A stretch of 64,000 bases of DNA from Gloeopeniophorella convolvens (GCA_022496205.1 WTXD01000018.1:248001-312000), one strand, 5' to 3'. Positions 48,353 through 60,379 are shown, counted from the first letter of the stretch. A program made the numbers and translations. Notes: generated by a model from the letters alone, not told the origin.

Positions 48353-49823
48353 CAGCGCCGCGAATGACTTCTGGGGAAAGACGTTCAAGAAGCTCTTCGG
48401 CGAGGCGCAGATGACGCAGAAGCTCTCCATCCTCATGGGCTGCAGCGCCGAGGCGACGGAGAGCTTCGTTGTCGTCCCCTTCGAGCTCGTCAAAATCAAG
48501 CAAGCCCACTTTTTTCCCCTGCGCCGCCCCCTAGTCACTAACCCGTTCTTTCAGCAGGCTGTAGGACAGGTCAAGCACATACGGCGGCCCGCTCGATGTC
48601 GTGCGGCAGATCATGCGCAAGGACGGCCTCCTGGGTCTGTATGCTGGCATGGAGGCTACGTTCTGGCGGTACGTGGCACTGTGGACTGCGGTGCGGTGCG
48701 GGGCATGCTACCGCCGCCCGGCACCGGCACCGCACGGGCACTTGTGGTGGAACGGCGGTTACTTTGGCACAATCTTCCAGGTCCAGGCCGCCATGCTCCC
48801 AAAAGCCGAGGTCCGTCGTATCGCTTGCCCCGCGTGCGTCCTGTGTAGAATAAATGCCGGGTACCGAGCTCTTCGCTAAAGCATGCAACAGCGGTGCTGT
48901 AAGTAAGCAAACGCCGGCTCAGTCACTCGCACGCTACGTGGACGAGAACTGAGGGGCCTATGGTATGGACGGTCGGTCATAAGTCCATCAGCCACAGCTA
49001 TACAGTAGGAAATTTTCGGGGAAACAGAACCAAATGCCTTTGCGCTGTGAGCAGAGCGCGAGCGCGAGACAGCGCATACGAGACGGCGGAAGCCCGGGCT
49101 GGAGCGCCCGGGATGACAGAAACTGTAAGGTAAAAGGGATCCGCACACGTTTGTCCACACGCGCGCGCATTGAAATAGAAAGGAATATAAAGTATACTTC
49201 CAACATCCTGGAACAGCGGGCTGAGCCCACTCCCAGACGCCTCAGAACGAGCTGCTGAACAACTTCGTCTCTGGATCTGCGGGAGGCTTCGTCGGGACGG
49301 TCGCGAATAAGTCGTGAATACTCCGTGAGTCGCTGATTTCGATCGGGTCGCGGTCACGTGATGATGCTCATTCGCGCGCGCCCCCGCCCGCGGGCCGCAG
49401 ATTTGATGTACTGTAAGCTACTTACTCACTCCGGCCCGCGGGTATCAAGCAATGGCTGACGCTCGTACGTATCGTGCAGGTCGTAAAGTCCCGCATCCAG
49501 GGCGCGGAGAAGATCCCGGGCGTCGTGCCGAAGCACAACTGGACTTACCCCGGGTGGGTTCTCCTCGGTACCCCGCCGGTCCCTCTCCGCGCTCACACGC
49601 AGCGCGCCCAGCATCGTCACCATTTTCTGTGAAGAGGGCCCGGCGGCGCTGTACAAGGATTTCGTGCCGAAGGTGCTCTGGCTCGCGCCTGGTGGTGGTG
49701 TATTGCCGCTTGTAGTTGAGTTCACGCTGGGCGTGTTCAGGAAAGGTGTGTCTGCGGTGCATCGGAGTCCCCCACCGATGCTAATAACGCCGCGCCGCAG
49801 CACTCGGACCGCCGTATATATGA
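48353..49823 (+). pseudogene. Mitochondrial carrier copy 2, 5'-truncated and LTR-interrupted
   Basis: Similarity to carrier 1 begins at the exon encoding NDFWGKTFKKLFGEAQMTQK. The start codon, the whole first repeat and the 5-nt microexon are missing. The following exons are still recognisable: CSAEATESFVVVPFELVKIK with a GC donor at 48500, LWWNGGYFGTIFQV, the FVSGSAGGFVGT region and the terminal GPPYI codons with TGA at 49821. Damage includes an 11-nt addition (about 49303-49315) that places a stop after the third-repeat start. A 362-bp solo LTR sits in the intron after the FQV exon. The 7-nt microexon reads ATTTGAT and still encodes the same residues. It cannot encode a working carrier. Confidence 0.82.
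48844..49205. mobile_element. Solo LTR (362 bp) with 5-bp target-site duplication
   Basis: The segment starts TGTAGAATAAATGCC and ends CTTCCAACA, that is TG...CA ends with a TGT/ACA terminal inverted triplet. It is flanked on both sides by TCCTG (48839-48843 and 49206-49210). Carrier copies 1 and 3 show the empty site as one uninterrupted sequence (CCCTGGAACAGCG in copy 1). These are the hallmarks of an LTR left by recombination of a retrotransposon. No internal coding region is present. Confidence 0.85.
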
Positions 49824-49979
49824 AACAATGTAGTATATCGTCCCTTCCTCCATCTCCTTCCCGCCCATCGATACGCGGCATGCACACAACTCAAACTCAT
49901 TTGACGGCCTCCGCGCTGTGGCATGTGAGCTCCAAGCGACTGCCCTTACTGGGTGATGATAGCTCGTGACTGCTTTCTA

Positions 49980-51531
49980 TCAATGTGATATTGTCGATGG
50001 TCTGCCGACGATGGCTGGATGCACCTGCTTGGCAAGCGTGACATCAATGTCATTCGGATTCTCAATCCTCTCGCGAAGCATCTCTCTGCTGAGCAGGGAC
50101 TCCATGATGGCCTAAGGTGCGGTAAGCACCACACCGACGATAGAAGGGGATGCACAGCGCTCACCATGGTGTCCAGCAAGCCGATGTTCATCGCGAATAT
50201 GCTGAAGGCGGCCGTGGCCCGGAACCACTGCCAGGTCACGAGATACCCGATGCTGAAGATGGACGCGAAGAGCCCGGTCTGTATTGCCTGCCGGATCAGG
50301 TAGCTGATGACGGTGTCCGACCTCAGGAACCCGCTGCGCGACTTGTGGAGCGCGCGCATCAGGAAGCCTGTCCAACCAGCGGAGGAGCCCGTTCAATGGT
50401 GCGATTCGCAGCTGGCGGCAGAGACATTGCGCCTACCGTTGATGAGGACGGCGCACAGCACTTGTGAGATGTACACGACCGCGACCAGGCCATTGAATAG
50501 TTTCAGCACATGCTGACGCCAAGGCTGCCTGGTGCGGAGCAGAACCGCGTCAGTGAGGACACATCATCAAATGCCAAACGACATGGGCCCATACACCGTT
50601 GTTGTCCAGCCCATGATGCTGACGGTGATCCCGCTCACCGGCGAGATGACTGCTGGGACAACCGTGCAGATCATCTGGATCTTGCTCCCTGTCAGACGGT
50701 AGAGACTTCCGGGGTGGAGTCAGCCTGCTGCGAGACTGTGTGTCGAGCACAGCGAGTCGCCTCCTTGCTCACCGGTTTATCATATAGGTGTTCGTGATAG
50801 ATGTGATCACAGCTCTCACTATTGACGAGGACGAGAACGGCCACAGGAAGACTTGAATGCAAAGGACTGCTGAGTGCGGAAATAGGCAGAAGAAGGCCTC
50901 GCTCACTCCGTGGCATCTTGAATGTCAAGTATTGAATAATGCTGGCGGAACACCTGTGAAACAGAGTACGGCGGCTGGGCACGCAGCGTGCTCACCAATA
51001 TTTCCACACAAGATAGATCAGCCTGGGAAACACATAGAGTCAACTCCTAGAGTTTGTATTCGAATTAAAACCCGTGACAAACGTCGACGCATGATATGTG
51101 TGAAGGATGAAGAGAGCCAGTAGGACAGCTCTGCTGAACGTATCAGCGGGATGCCAGACAGCAGCGGGGACTAGTGGGTGGCGTGGCACCTTAGTCGAGA
51201 CGAATCCTTATACCCTGTTCAACGAGCATCAGAACTAGGGAACCAATAGTACGAGCTTTAGTGTTGACGCACGATACTCGAGATAGCTGAGGAATTGGTG
51301 CAGGACATATCCGTAGAGGCCGAAGTTCACTGCGCGAGGTGATGAAACGATGGCTGTCCAGCCTCACCAACTCGTGAACGGTGGACGTTGGAACTCACAG
51401 ATGACAGCGATCAACATCGTTCCTGTATAGCGGAGGTAATTGTAAATCTTGACAAAGGGCTCAACCAACAGAAGCATACCGAGCTTCACTGGGACATCAT
51501 TCTGCTGCGAGCTGGAGTCGGAGGTTGGCAT
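49980..51531 (-). CDS. DUF6534 integral membrane protein, copy B
   Basis: The gene has the same exon plan as copy A. It starts at 51531 with MPTSDSSSQQNDVPVKLG, followed by the intron to TMLIAVI, NFGLYGYVLHQFLSYLEYR, then VQMICTVVPAVISPVSGITV-like and WTTTVYGPMSFGI-like segments in the middle. The conserved HKSRSGFLRSDTVISYLIRQ, TGLFASIFSIGYLVTWQWF and NIGLLDTM are followed by AIMESLLSREMLRE. The stop is TGA at 49980-49982. No clear damage was seen in the exons I could follow. The middle exons are only partly resolved. Confidence 0.7.
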
Positions 51532-51772
51532 GGGGTGCGGTTTGCGCAATAGCGGGGTAACACGGAAACAGCGGCGGCCAGTGGGGAGGACAGTTGTCAC
51601 CACGTCAGTGGCATTTTAAGTGTAGGACGGTGCACCAGCGCGCATCCCAAGCCCGCCCCAAACTCAACGGTTTAGACATCATGCGTCCCGCGTCCCGCAT
51701 CCCCGGCGGCCCATATGTCAGGGAGGAATATCATATTGCCCTTTACAGTAAAGTGATGCAACTGAATTAAGC

Positions 51773-51918
51773 ACATTTCCCGGCACAGCACTCATATCTT
51801 ATTTATATGTACATACCTAGATTATAACCATACCCCCGACCCATAATTGTCGTAGATACTCGACCGCGTCTTAGTGTAGCATCACTTGCTGCGGTATATG
51901 AATGCGGGGTTAAAAAAC
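51773..51918 (+). mobile_element. Short A-tailed retroposon-like insertion (146 bp)
   Basis: The segment is flanked by a perfect 12-bp direct repeat, ACTGAATTAAGC (51761-51772 and 51919-51930). It ends with GGTTAAAAAAC. Unit 1 has the uninterrupted target (ACTGAATCAAGCTCTGGAG near 47789). A long target duplication plus a terminal A-run fits target-primed reverse transcription of a SINE-like or truncated LINE RNA. No coding sequence was seen. Confidence 0.72.
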
Positions 51919-52253
51919 ACTGAATTAAGCTCTGGAGTCTGGACCAGCCCTCTTTGAGACTCGCATTACACGTTATGCGTTACTGGTCGCCCGGGGTATG
52001 GGCAGCTTCGGCGGTCTTCCGGCAAGAGCGTCGCGCAACGTCAAGTTGTGGATTCAAAGCGCATGGCTTTGTTGCTGCTAGCGAAGAACTCTGCATGCGG
52101 TTGGCAGCCCAGGCTCCGACCTCCGCTGCGCGCTGCCAAATGTCATCCGCCACTACGGCTGGTAATCGGTAACCGGTAGCGAACTGTTCGGCCCGTGTCA
52201 GCTTCCGGCGAATACAGCCGGGCCATGGTTAATTGCTGACGCTTGTTTTCACA

Positions 52254-53067
52254 TTGGAATGATACAAAGGTATCGGGACTCATAGGATTAGGCCCAACCC
52301 CGGCGCCCACGTTTTTCTAACGGGCCGAGGGACACGCCGGAGTATGAAGAAACGAGGAAAGCGATAAATTAACGAAAGGAACGGAGAAGGAGGAAGACAA
52401 CATACCATTAGATGACTCCCCCTCCCCCCCCAGTGAGTCGATCTCCAGGGAGCAAAACTCTCCGCGATCACCCAAGCGGTAACGAGGCTACCGCGGAATA
52501 AGACGTAATGTGAAAAGAAAGAAACGAACCCCCACGGAAAGCGATATCAGAAGAATCCGGGACGACAGAGGGGACGCCATGTGGAGCAGGGAAACAGAAG
52601 AGGGTAAGGTCCACGGTCAAGTATAACGCTGATAACGCTGGGAGTAGTTCTGGGAGGATGTAGCCTACTCAAGGCGAGCCCCCGAGCATGAGCGGACCGA
52701 GAGAAGAGGACGGCGAAGGGGACCAAGATGAAAGTGAAACGAACGAGTCGGGACCGAACGCGGGTGGTCCGACCCGAGTCGATCTAGGAATCTGTGCACC
52801 TGATATAGATGTTCAGGTGCGAGAGGGCCATAGGAGGCATAGAGAATCGCGAAACCACCGCGCGCAAGAGAGGGATAAGGGCGATAAACAAGTGTTTCAT
52901 TGAAGACGACCTGCACGGACAACTTGAACTTCAACGAAGATCACACGAGCAGACAAGATAAGCATACTGACTAAGACGTGGGAAGCATTACTAAGAAAAC
53001 AAAAACCGGCCCTCTCTCGAAGGGCTGGGTTCGCGGCAATGACGTTTTTAGTGGGTATCAAAAAAAA
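52254..53067 (+). mobile_element. A-tailed retroposon-like insertion (814 bp)
   Basis: It is flanked by a perfect 12-bp direct repeat, CTTGTTTTCACA (52242-52253 and 53068-53079). It ends in eight A residues (53060-53067) directly before the second repeat. The base composition differs from the surroundings, with purine-rich blocks. Only short frames are present (a 71-codon plus-strand frame starting MSGPREEDGEGDQD, and an 89-codon frame opposite it), with no recognised domain. It is best explained as a non-LTR retroposon or retrocopy of an unidentified transcript. Confidence 0.72.
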
Positions 53068-53642
53068 CTTGTTTTCACAGAATAATGTTTCCGCTATTCG
53101 ACTTCTCGCGTCGTCAAGGCGCCGCCGATTGGAGAGAGATACTTACAATCTTATAATAACAGCAGGATATGGAAATGTATTGCACAAATGACTTAACCCC
53201 ATGCCCCGCTCTTGTTATGGCACCATCGCTTGTACCCGGAGACGATTGACGGTGAGGGCCTAGCGATTCGTTACCAGCCGTACCATGATGCTTATCCTGT
53301 AAACTATGGTGCTAGGTGCATGTCAAGAGACTCTGCGACAGTGTCCTGATCTGCTCATCAATGAGATGCAGGCTGATGGCGCTCTAACTTGATCTAGGAT
53401 GAACACCCTCGCGGTGATTCGGTCCATTGGACAGCTGTCACAATTGTTTGCCAAGTGTTATGTCAAGGTCGCTCGATTGCTGCCTCTGATTTCGCAGCTC
53501 AAGACGGCCTAGCAACGTTTCCAACAGAGTCTATCCTCGAGCCGTTATCATGACAGGGTGTAAGGGAAGACTGAAGATTATATGCAATGGTGAATGTGAG
53601 TGTAATGCCTATTTACAGAGATACTCATCACCGCCCCGCCCA

Positions 53643-54789
53643 ACCCCGCAAACGACTTCTGGGGAAAGACGTTCAAGAAGCTTTTCGGGCGAGGCGCAGA
53701 TGACGCAGAAGCTCTCCATCCTCACGGACTGCAGCGCCGGGGCGACAGAAAGCTTTGTCGTCATCCACTTCAAGCTCGTCAAAATCAAGCAAGCTCACTT
53801 TTTCCCCTGCGCCGCCCCCTAGTGACTAACCCGTTCTTTCGGCAGGCTGCAAGGCAAGTCAAGCACGTACGGCGGCCCGCTCAACGTCGTGCGGCAAATC
53901 GTGCGCAAGGATGGGCTCCTGGGTCTGTAAGTATTCTGGCATGGAGCTACGTTCTGGGGGTGCGTGGTGCTGCAGCGCGATGCGGCGCATGGTAACGCCG
54001 CCCGGGATCGCAGGCACTTGTGGTTGAACGGCGGCGACTTTGGTACGATCTTCCAGGTCAAGGCTATGCTCCCAAAGGCCGAGGTCCGTCGCATCGCTTG
54101 CCCCGCGCGCGCCTTGGAATAGCGAGCTGAACCTGCCCTCATATACCGCAGAAAGAGCTGCTGGATAACTTCGTCTCTGGATCTGTGGGAGGCTTTGTCG
54201 GGACGGTCGTGAATACTCCGTGACTCGTCGCCGATTTCGATCGGATCGCGGTCACGTGATGATGCTCATTCGCGCGCGCCCCGCCCGCAGATTCGGTGTA
54301 AGCTACTTACTCACTCCGACGCGCGGTTATCAAGCAGTGCCTGACGCTCATACGTATCGTGCAGGTCATGAAGTCCCGCATCCAGGGCGCGGAGAGTGTC
54401 GTGCCGAAGTACAGCTGGATTTACCCCGGTCCCTGGGTGCACGGTTCTCCGAGTGGGTATCCCGCCGCTCCCTCTCCGCGCTCACACGCAGCGCGCCCAA
54501 CATCGTCACCTTCCGCGAAGAGGGCTCAGCTGTGCTGTACAAGGATTTCGTGCCGAAGGTGCTCCGGCTCGCGCCTGGTAGCGGTGTGTTGTTGCTCGTG
54601 GTCGGGTTTGCGCTGGGCGTGTTCGGGAAAGGTGTGTCCGCATTACCTCGTGGCTCCCACCGATGTCAACAACGCCGCGCCGCAGCACTCTGGCCGCCGT
54701 ATATCTGGGACAATGTAGTATATCGCTCATTTCTCCATCTCTTTCCTGTCTATCGATACACGACATGCACACAACTCAGACTCACTTGA
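53643..54789 (+). pseudogene. Mitochondrial carrier copy 3, 5'-truncated
   Basis: It is truncated at the same exon as copy 2 (NDFWGKTFKK) and preceded by the same flank, so the two share one truncation event. A single-base change puts the FGEAQMTQK codons out of frame (TTTTCGGGCGAGG). The GC donor (53789) is present. The SGMEATFW segment is shifted by an extra TAAG. The 7-nt microexon reads ATTCGGT, which changes the invariant Asp of PFDVVK to Gly. The family stop after GPPYI has become TGG, so the frame runs on to 54789. It is clearly non-functional. Confidence 0.82.
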
Positions 54790-54864
54790 CGGCCTATGCG
54801 CTGTGGCATGCGACCTCCATGCATGGGCTCTCATTGGATGATGATGGCTCGTGACTGTTTCCTA

Positions 54865-56402
54865 TCAGTGTGGTATTGACGATGGTCTGTCGATGGCCGG
54901 ATGCACCTGCTTGGCAAGCGTGATATCAATGTCATTCGGATGTCCAATCTGCTGGCGGAGCATTTCTCTGCTGAGCAGGGACTCCATTATGGCCTAGGTG
55001 CGGTAAGCGCCACACCGACCATCGAAGGCAATGGACGGCGCTCACCATGGTGTCCAGCAAGCCGATGTTCATCGCGAATATGCTAAAGACGGCCGTGGCC
55101 CGGAACCACTGCCAGGTCACCAGGTACGCAATGCTGAAGATGGACGCGAAGAGCCCGGTCTGTATTGCCTGCCGGATCAGGTAGCTGATGACGGTGTCCG
55201 ACCTCAGGAACCCGCTGCGCGACTTGTGGAGCGCGCGCATCAGGAAGCCTGTCCAATTAACCGGCGGAGCAGTCCGTTCAACGATGCGGTTCGCAGCTAG
55301 TTGCAAAGACATTGTGCCTACCGTTGATGAGGACGGCGCACAGCACTTGTGATGTACCCGAGCGTAACCAGCCCATTGAATAGTTTCAGCACATGCTGAC
55401 GCCAAGGCTGCCTGGCCGGGATCGAACGGCGTCAGTGAGGACACATCATCAAATGCCAAACGACATGGGCCCATACACCGTTGTTGTCCAGCTCATGATG
55501 CTGACGGTGATCCCGCTCACCGGCGCGATGACTGCTGGGACAGCTGTGCAGATCATCTGGGCCTTGCTCCCTGTCAGACGGTAGAGACTTCCGGGGTGGA
55601 GTCAGCCTGCTGCGAGACTGTGTCGAGCACAGCGAGTCGCCTCCTTACTCACCGATTTATCATATAGGTGTTCGTGAGAGATGTGATCGCAGCCCTCACT
55701 ATCGGCGAGGACGAGTACGGCCACAGGAAGACTTCAACGCACAGCACTGTTGAGTGCGGAAATAGGCAGAAGAAGGCCTCGCTCACTCCGTGGCATCTTG
55801 AATGTCGAAAATTGGATGATGCTAGCAGAACATCTGTGAAACAGAGTACGGCGGCTGGGCACGCAGCGTGCTCACCAATATTTCCACACAAGATAGAAGA
55901 GGCTGAGAAACACGCAGATTCAACTCCTAGCGCTTATATGTAAATTGAAACCTGTGACAAACGTTGATAGATGGTACGTGTGAAGGATGAAGAGAGCCAG
56001 TAGGAGAGCCCTGGTAAATGTATCAGCAGGATGCCAGACGGCAGCGGAGACCAGTGGGTGGACCAGCACCTAACTCTAGACGAATCCTTGTATCCTGTTC
56101 AAATGAGCGTCAGAATTGAGGGCAAAATGGTACAGGCTTTATGGACGCACGATACTCGAGATAACAGAGGAACTGGTGCAGGACATATCCGTAGAGGGCG
56201 AAGTTCACTGCGTACGGTGACGAGTGGAAGTTCGGCCTCACCAACGCGGACGTTGGAACTCACAGATGACAGCGATCACCAGCATTCCTGTACAGCGGGG
56301 GTACTGATCGTAAAATTGGACAGAGGCCCGTTCAACCAATAAATCCGTACCGAGCTTCACCGGGACATCATTCTGCTGCGAGTCGGAGCCGGAGGTTGGC
56401 AT
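54865..56402 (-). CDS. DUF6534 integral membrane protein, copy C
   Basis: It starts at 56402 with MPTSGSDSQQNDVPVKLG. The intron to MLVIAVI, NFGLYGY-type first membrane exon, TGSKAQMICTAVPAVIAPVS-like segment, HKSRSGFLRSDTVISYLIRQ, TGLFASIFSIAYLVTWQWF and NIGLLDTM can all be followed. The last exon reads AIMESLLSREMLRQQIGHPN and stops at 54865-54867 after ITLAKQVHPAIDRPSSIPH. One indel near 55350 (TGTGATGTACC against TGTGAGATGTACC) may disturb the exon before SRSGF. Function and exact splicing are unproven. Confidence 0.65.
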
Positions 56403-57246
56403 GGTGCGCGATTCACGCAACGACGGGGTAACAGGGTACACTGATAGCGGCTCGCGGGGGGAGGGGGGACAGGAGTCGTGACGTTGACATGTTAAATGCC
56501 AACGGTGCACCAGCGCGTATCCCACTGAGTGCACCGGTTTGGACATCGTGCGTCCACAGCGGCCCGTAGTCACATGCCAGAGAAGAACGTATTTCCGAAA
56601 CAAGGTTTGCTTGGTGGGCGTCATCGCCAATTGAATGTGTGACGAATATTAACGGGGCGTGCCCTTTACAGCAATGCACTGGATCAAAGATCGTCAAACT
56701 CTGCGATTCAGACCAACCCTCTCCGAGACTCGCATTACATGTTACGCGTTACCGGTCGCCCGGGGTACCAGCTACTTCGGTGGTCTTCCGGCGGCAGCGT
56801 CGTGGGACGTTAAGTGTGGATTCGGAGCACATGGCTCTGTTGCTAACTAGAACTAGCGAAGACTGAACTCCATGCGGCCGGCGGTCTCAAGTTAAGCTGT
56901 CAGAATATACGTCACACGCGATATATAGCCTGATAAAAGTGCAGAATTCGGCTCTTCTGTGGAGTGCTCCCAGCAATGGTACCAGGTCGTAAATATGCTC
57001 TTGAAGCGCAGAGCTCTATCCTGAGAGCCAGTGAAAAAAAAGTACCGCGTGCGCCGACTCCCCATGATGCATGACGGCGACTGCATCCGAGCCCCGGCCA
57101 GGAGGGCCCGGTTCGGCCGTCCCGGTTCTGGCTCTGACACAAGTTCGGCCGTAAGTTACCCACCGCACCCCTTCCCTTCCTCTTTGCGCCTCTTTCTTTT
57201 CTACTCTTTGAAGACAATACCTGCTCAAATTGTACCAGACTCCATC
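56403..57246. other. Spacer between units 3 and 4
   Basis: It contains the conserved spacer block (56754-56810). From about 56920 it repeats the region found before carrier copy 1. No separate gene was seen. Here the unit again has the full 5' part that is missing from copies 2 and 3. Confidence 0.55.
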
Positions 57247-58650
57247 ATGTCCGCACTGACTGCTAACTTAAGAAGCGTCTACTGCATACATGGTGACTAG
57301 TTGACTGCCAGTATAGTTGTGTGCTGATATGCGTTGTTCGTCTACCTCTTGGAACGCAGGATATCCCTGTCTACCGCTGCGCTAATCACGGACGCACGGC
57401 TGTGTGTGTGCTGTAGATGTCGTTAGTACCTTTCCTCGGTGCGGGTCTTGGCGAGGCGCCAGCGCAACCTAGACGCCGTGGTGAACCCCCTCTTTCTTCT
57501 GTAGGTCAAAACCCGCATGCAGCTCGAGTGCGGGAAGTCCGTCGCCCCCCTTGGATCGTTCCGCTCTATCATCCGCGAAAAATTGTGCGTAGCTTGGATT
57601 CTGTTGCGCCTCGGTGGACGTTGAAATGCCCCCACCGCAGCTTTGGGCGGCTGCACCGCGGTGCGTAGCGGGCTCCCAGACGCGCCGTGCACAGGGCTTG
57701 TACCTCCTCTGCTCCTCAGGGCACCGAAGCGTACCACAAAACTGTGCGCGGCCTATTCATCTTATCTCCCGCGTGGTGCTCATCATCGCCCCCACCCAGT
57801 GCCGCTAACGGCTTCTGAGGCAAGACACCCAAGACGCTGTCCGGCGAGGCAGAGGTGACGCAGAAGCTCTTCATCCTCACGGGCTGTAGCGACGGCGCGG
57901 CGGAAGGCTTCGTCGTCGCGTCAAGATCAAGCAAGTCCGCCCGCTCTCCTCTCGCCGCGCTCCAGTCGCTCATCCGTTCTCCCAGTAAGCTTCGGGACAA
58001 GTCGAGGTCAAGGCCGTGTTCCCGAAGGCCGAGGTTCGTCTTCTCCTGCCCCGCGCGCTCTGGGACGGCGAGCTGAGCACGCCCCAGATGCTTCAGAAAG
58101 AGACGCTGAACAACCTTGTCTCTGGATCTGTTGGAGGCTTCGTCGGGACGGTCGTGAATAGTGACTCTGTGAGTAGCCGATCTTTGATCGGGTCACGGTC
58201 ACGTGATAATGCTCATTCGCGCGCCGCCTGCCCACAGCTTCGATATAAGCCGTTTACTCACTGCGACGTGCGAATGCCAAGCAGTGCCTGATGCTCATAC
58301 GTATCGTGCAGGTCATGAAGTCCCGCATTCAGGGCGCGGAGAAGATCCCGGGCGTCGTGCCGAAGTACAACTGGACTTACCCCGGGTGCGTTCTCCTTGG
58401 TGACCCGCCGCCGCTCCTCCGCGCTCACACGCGGCGCGCGCAGTATCGTCACCATTTTCCGCGAAGAGGTCCCAGCAGCATTGTACAAGTGCTTTGTGCC
58501 GAAGGTGCTCCGACTCGCGCATGGTGGCGGTGTGTTGTTACTCGCTGTCGAGTTCGCGCTGGGCGTGTTCAGGAAGGTGCCTGTGGTACCTCAGGGTCCC
58601 CATCATTGCTAACACGCCACGCCGCAGCGCTCGGCCCGCCGTGTATCTGA
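57247..58650 (+). pseudogene. Mitochondrial carrier copy 4, several internal deletions
   Basis: It begins with an altered first exon (MSALTANLRS). The exon for the first membrane segment is lost: the upstream intron runs straight into CTCTTGG. The 5-nt microexon is still present as ATGTC with acceptor TGTAG and donor GTTAGT. Part of the VVPFELV codons is deleted before the GC donor at 57931. A larger deletion fuses LRDKS directly to VKAVFPKAEV, removing the second half of repeat 2. The 7-nt microexon (CTTCGAT) has lost its donor, which reads ATAAGC. Terminal GPPCI codons and TGA remain (58648-58650). It is non-functional. Confidence 0.8.
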
Positions 58651-58770
58651 GACAATGTAGTATATCGCTTCCTTCTCTATCTCCTTCTTGTCCACCGATA
58701 GACGGCATGCACAACCCGGACTCACTTGACGGCCTACGCGCCGTGATATGCGATCTCCGGACGACGGCCC

Positions 58771-60379
58771 TCACTGGGTGGTCTCGTGACTATCTCCTGT
58801 CGGTGTAGTCTCGTCAGTGGTCCGCAGACGGAGGCCAGAGAACATACAGGGAGCTCGTGCGCGCGAGAGCTGCACCTGCTTGGCGAGCGTGACATACGGG
58901 TCATTCGGGTGTTCAATCTGCTCCCGAAGCATCTCTCTGCTGAGCAGGGACTCCATGATGGCCTAACCGCCGTGAGCGCCCCACCGACGATCGAAGACAA
59001 CGGGCAGCGCCCACCATGGTGTCCAGCAGGCCGATGTTTATCCCGAATATGCTGAAGACGGCCGTGGTCCGGAACCACTGCCAGGTCACGAGGGACCCAA
59101 TGCTGAAGATGGATGCGAAGAGCCCGGTCTGTATCGCCTGCCGGATCAGGTAGCTGATGACGGTGTCCGACCTCAGGAATCCGCTACGCGACTTGTGGAG
59201 CGCGCGCATCAAGAAACCTGTCCGGACGGCAGAGCAGCCCATCCATTCAATAATGCAGATCGTAACTGAACCCAAAGACGCTGTACTTGCCGTTGACGAG
59301 GATGGTGTTCAGCGCTTGTGAGATGTGCCAGAACGCCATTAGGACAGTGTACGCTTTCATCCCGTGCAGTTGCCAAGGCCGCCTGGACAGCATCAGTGAG
59401 AACGCACCGTGCAATGCCGAACGACATGAGCGCTTACATCATTGTGGTCCAGCTTAGGACGCTGACGACGATCCCGCTCGCCGACGAAAAAACCGCTGGG
59501 ACGGCCGTGCAGATCATCTGGATCTTGCTCCCTGTCAGACGGTACAGACTTCCGGGGCGGTGTCAGCCGGCTGCAGGACGGCGTGCCGGGCACAGCGAGC
59601 CGCCCCCCTGCTCACCGATTTATCATATAGGCGTTCGTGAGAGATGTGATCACAGATGTCACTATTGGCGAGGACGAGAATGGCCAGAGGAAGACTTCAA
59701 TGCAAGGCGTGACTGCTGAACGCGGAAGCAGGCAGGAGAAGGTCTTGCTCACCCCGTGGCATCTTGAACGTCGAAAATTGGATGATGCTGGCCGAATATC
59801 TGTAAAACAGAGTACGGCGGCCGAGCACGCAGCGTGCTCACCAGTATTTCCACGCAAGATAGAAGAGCCTGCCACGGAACACACAGATTCAACTCTAAGA
59901 ATTCACATGGGAACCGAAACTCGTGACAAACGTCGATAAATGGTACGTGTGGATGAGGAAGAGAGCCATCAGGAGAGCTCTGGTGAATGTATCAGCGGGG
60001 CCAGATGACAGAGGTGCCCAGTGGTTGGAACAGCACCTTAGTCTAGACGAATCCTTGTATCCTGTTCAAATGGGCGTCAGAACTGACTACTGAGGGTCAA
60101 AAGGTGTGGGTTTTATGGACGCACGGTACTCGAGATAGCAGAGGAACTGGTGCAGGACATATCCGTAGAGGGCGAAGTTTACTGCGCACGGTGACGAATG
60201 GCAGTTCAGCCTCACCAACGTGAACGATAGATGGCTTGGAACTCACAGACGACAGCAATCAGCAGCGTTCCTGTATAGCAGGCGTAATCGTAAAATTCAA
60301 GGACGAAGGGCTAAGCCAACAAAACCGTACCGAGCTTCACTGGGACATTCTGCTGCGAGTCGGAGTCGGAGGTGGGCAT
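58771..60379 (-). CDS. DUF6534 integral membrane protein, copy D (altered C-terminus)
   Basis: It starts at 60379 with MPTSDSDSQQNVPVKLG. The TAG that follows shortly afterwards lies inside the first intron (GTACGG to TACAG), which leads to TLLIAVV. The conserved HKSRSGFLRSDTVISYLIRQ, TGLFASIFSIGSLVTWQWF and INIGLLDTM are intact. The final exon reads AIMESLLSREMLREQIEHPN and then diverges after TLAKQ into a longer tail (VQLSRARAPCMFSGLRLRTT and on), ending at 58771. The tail comes from a local sequence change of about 25 bp near 58840-58870. Middle exon borders were not fully resolved. Confidence 0.65.

Noticed and set aside
60310..60330. Early stop codon in DUF6534 copy D after LGTVLLA
   Set aside because: All copies have an intron here (GTATGC/GTACGG to TACAG). 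The TAG is intronic and the spliced frame continues TLLIAVV.
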